DNA from: Methanosarcinales archaeon
GTDB lineage: Archaea; Halobacteriota; Methanosarcinia; Methanosarcinales; Methanogasteraceae
Direction of reading: 5' to 3'
NCBI GenBank assembly: GCA_030666765.1
Contig: DAOUXE010000097.1
Span: forward strand, 1-5,561
DNA length: 5,561 nt
Position 1 is the stretch's first letter; each line of letters starts with the position of its first letter. The position numbers and the translations under genes are program-made. The notes under the pieces are model-generated. The model did no database searches, was not told the DNA's origin, and saw only the letters and a program-made list of their open reading frames with translations. Positions 5,397-5,561 of this stretch are shown one piece after another.

Positions 5397-5561
5397 TTTA
5401 TTCGCCTCTTGTCTGTCTTGTCAGTACTTCCGAAACTACCGAGTTCCGAACACAATTCCCAGCCACGCCACCATCCAGCCACAATCACCTCGCGAACATC
5501 CACCGAAACTATCTCCAATTCACTCAACTAGTGCAAAGACCCGTCACCTGTCAGCAAAATA
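5397..5561. other. Upstream region of the OB-fold-like gene, no confident gene
   Basis: About 165 bases of roughly average G+C. On the minus strand an open frame without ATG runs from a TTG at 5527 to a TGA at 5393, overlapping the downstream gene's ATG. It contains VREVIVAGWWRGWELC and resembles nothing I know. Several short direct repeats occur on the + strand: TTCCGAA at 5428 and 5444, CCAGCCAC at 5459 and 5475, and CCGAAACTA at 5430 and 5503. No clear promoter is visible. Confidence 0.5.
5405..5408 (-). promoter_or_regulatory. Ribosome binding site for the OB-fold-like gene
   Basis: GAGG on the minus strand, within AAGAGGCG, lies 8 nt before the ATG at 5396. It supports that start. No archaeal TATA-like box is evident in the 60 nt upstream, so a promoter further upstream or beyond the window is possible. 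Confidence 0.5.

Noticed and set aside
1..5561. CRISPR array, tRNA, rRNA or insertion sequence
   Set aside because: No regularly spaced repeats, cloverleaf-like segments, rRNA signatures or transposase-like product were seen on either strand.

Overview
The window looks archaeal, most likely from a methanogen or methane-oxidiser lineage (Methanosarcinales or ANME-like Euryarchaeota). This is an inference. It rests on a substrate-binding protein with a Thr/Ala-rich linker and a C-terminal membrane anchor instead of a lipobox, a dockerin-like fragment of the 'VTSLDALMIL' type common in such genomes, frequent AGG/CGA/ATA codons, and a moderate G+C of about 50% in the main operon. No rRNA, tRNA or marker gene is present to confirm it.

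Bases 2-4542 (+ strand) hold one tightly packed operon for an Opp/Dpp/Nik-type ABC importer: a substrate-binding protein (5' end cut off by the window edge), two permeases, and two ATPases. The order is the classical A-B-C-D-F. Junctions are a 1-nt gap, an 11-nt overlap, a 17-nt overlap and a 5-nt gap, so one transcript with translational coupling is expected. The binding protein would capture a peptide, nickel chelate or similar solute outside the cell. The two permeases form the channel and the two ATPases drive uptake. The substrate cannot be assigned from this sequence.

Bases 4543-4934 separate the operon from a convergent minus-strand gene and look largely decayed. They contain a 27-codon minus-strand piece with a dockerin/EF-hand-like sequence, a perfect 7-bp inverted repeat around a 2-nt centre, and short homopolymer runs that could end transcription.

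Bases 4935-5396 (- strand) encode a 153-residue N-terminally anchored protein with a probable OB-fold domain. Its G+C is only about 31-33% (hand estimate), well below the operon, which suggests separate origin. Bases 5397-5561 return to higher G+C and hold no convincing gene.

No new system stands out. The points most worth a second look are the dockerin remnant, loss of the expected fourth cysteine and an altered signature motif in the DppD-like ATPase, the binding protein's C-terminal anchor, the palindrome, and the AT-rich OB-fold gene.
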